Origin: Gammaproteobacteria bacterium
GTDB lineage: Bacteria > Pseudomonadota > Gammaproteobacteria > S144-34
Reading direction: 5' to 3'
NCBI GenBank assembly: GCA_015494165.1
Contig: WGBS01000035.1
Coordinates: forward strand, 1 to 14,197
Length of the DNA: 14,197 bases
Shown: positions 13,784 through 14,197 of the stretch, piece by piece
Layout: the number at the start of each line of letters is the position of its first letter
Numbering within the stretch: the first letter of the stretch is position 1
Position numbers and translations under genes: made by a program
The notes under the pieces: model-generated
Seen by the model: only the letters and a program-made list of their open reading frames with translations
Told to the model about the DNA's origin: nothing
Database searches by the model: none

Positions 13784-14197
13784 GCGGGAACGAGACCGGG
13801 CAGGAGGCGTGGTTCGAGACCGAGGCGCTGCGCCAGCGCCTGCAGCTCACCGCGCACGTGATCGAGAACACCGGCGCCGTGGTGGTCGTGACCGCCCCGC
13901 CCGGAGGTGGGCGCAGCACCTTCCTCGCGCGCCTCGCGGCCGAGGCGCCCGAGACCTGGCGCGTCTGCCGCATCGCGGGGCACGAGACGGCGGATGCCGC
14001 TGGCGTCGTGGCGGCCGTCGCCGACTGCCTCGGCGTCGCGCCGGAGCCCGCGGCGCTCCGCGAGCGCGTCGCCGCGCTCGCGGGCGTCGGCGAGCGCGTG
14101 GTGGTGCTCGCCGACGACGCCGACGAACTCGACGAGGCGGCGCTCGCCGAGCTCGCCGCGCTCGGGGAGTCCGGCGCGCGGCTGGTGCTCGCGAGCT
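13780..14197 (+). CDS. AAA-type ATPase, probable DamX-like protein, N-terminal part
   Basis: 139 complete codons from a GTG at 13780 that overlaps the WGR stop; the frame is open to the end of the window. A GGGGGGA run just upstream is a plausible ribosome binding site. FETEALRQRLQLTAHVIENTG leads into a P-loop-like VVVVTAPPGGGRSTFL, with A39 to T47 in the Walker A position; the invariant Lys is replaced by R45. A Walker B-like VVVLADDADELD lies at 107-118 and a sensor-like strand ARLVLAS closes the visible part. This fits the ATPase part of the large AAA plus SPOR (DamX-like) cell-division proteins found after aroB in Pseudomonas-type genomes. The SPOR part would be outside the window, so that name is inference from synteny. 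A plain AAA/ExeA-like ATPase is the alternative. Confidence 0.7.
   Translation, partial: MSGNETGQEAWFETEALRQRLQLTAHVIENTGAVVVVTAPPGGGRSTFLARLAAEAPETWRVCRIAGHETADAAGVVAAVADCLGVAPEPAALRERVAALAGVGERVVVLADDADELDEAALAELAALGESGARLVLAS

Overview
The window is a strongly GC-rich stretch (by eye about 70% G+C or more) of a Gammaproteobacterium. The gene order ponA <> pilMNOPQ-aroK-aroB, with argS and an FtsN-like gene beside it and a putative DamX-like ATPase at the far end, is the conserved chromosomal neighbourhood I know from Pseudomonas and relatives. Extreme GC content and the added dgt and WGR genes suggest a high-GC lineage outside Pseudomonas; I do not name a species. This is core chromosome: I see no tRNA, rRNA, transposon, CRISPR or prophage signature.

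Left block, minus strand (1-5156). ponA (bifunctional penicillin-binding protein 1A) is followed 17 nt later by a conserved uncharacterised protein with a nucleotidyltransferase-like motif. Next comes argS with its own sigma-70-like promoter. Overlapping the argS stop is the start of a membrane-anchored, probably SPOR-domain (FtsN-like) protein that leaves the window at base 1.

Divergent control region (5157-5367). This AT-richer gap separates ponA from pilM. It holds a CRP/Vfr-like palindrome placed exactly 41.5 bp upstream of the expected start of a TATAAA promoter facing pilM, a second extended -10 promoter candidate, and a hairpin in the pilM leader.

Middle block, plus strand (5368-10344). 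pilM-pilN-pilO-pilP-pilQ form one tight operon with gaps of 1 and 4 nt and ATGA overlaps. They encode the type IV pilus alignment complex (PilM/N/O/P) and the outer-membrane secretin PilQ.

Right block, plus strand (10415-14197). aroK and aroB (shikimate pathway) are followed by dgt (dNTP triphosphohydrolase), a small stand-alone WGR-domain protein, and the start of an AAA-type ATPase, probably DamX-like, that runs off the window. The 174-nt aroK-aroB gap is unusual: it carries three separate inverted repeats, the last reaching the aroB ribosome binding site.

The best leads are the putative cAMP-receptor control of the pilus operon, the aroK-aroB spacer, the nucleotidyltransferase-like protein with a substituted catalytic residue, and the ATPase with a Lys-to-Arg change in its P-loop. 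I found no clear evidence of a wholly new multi-gene system.
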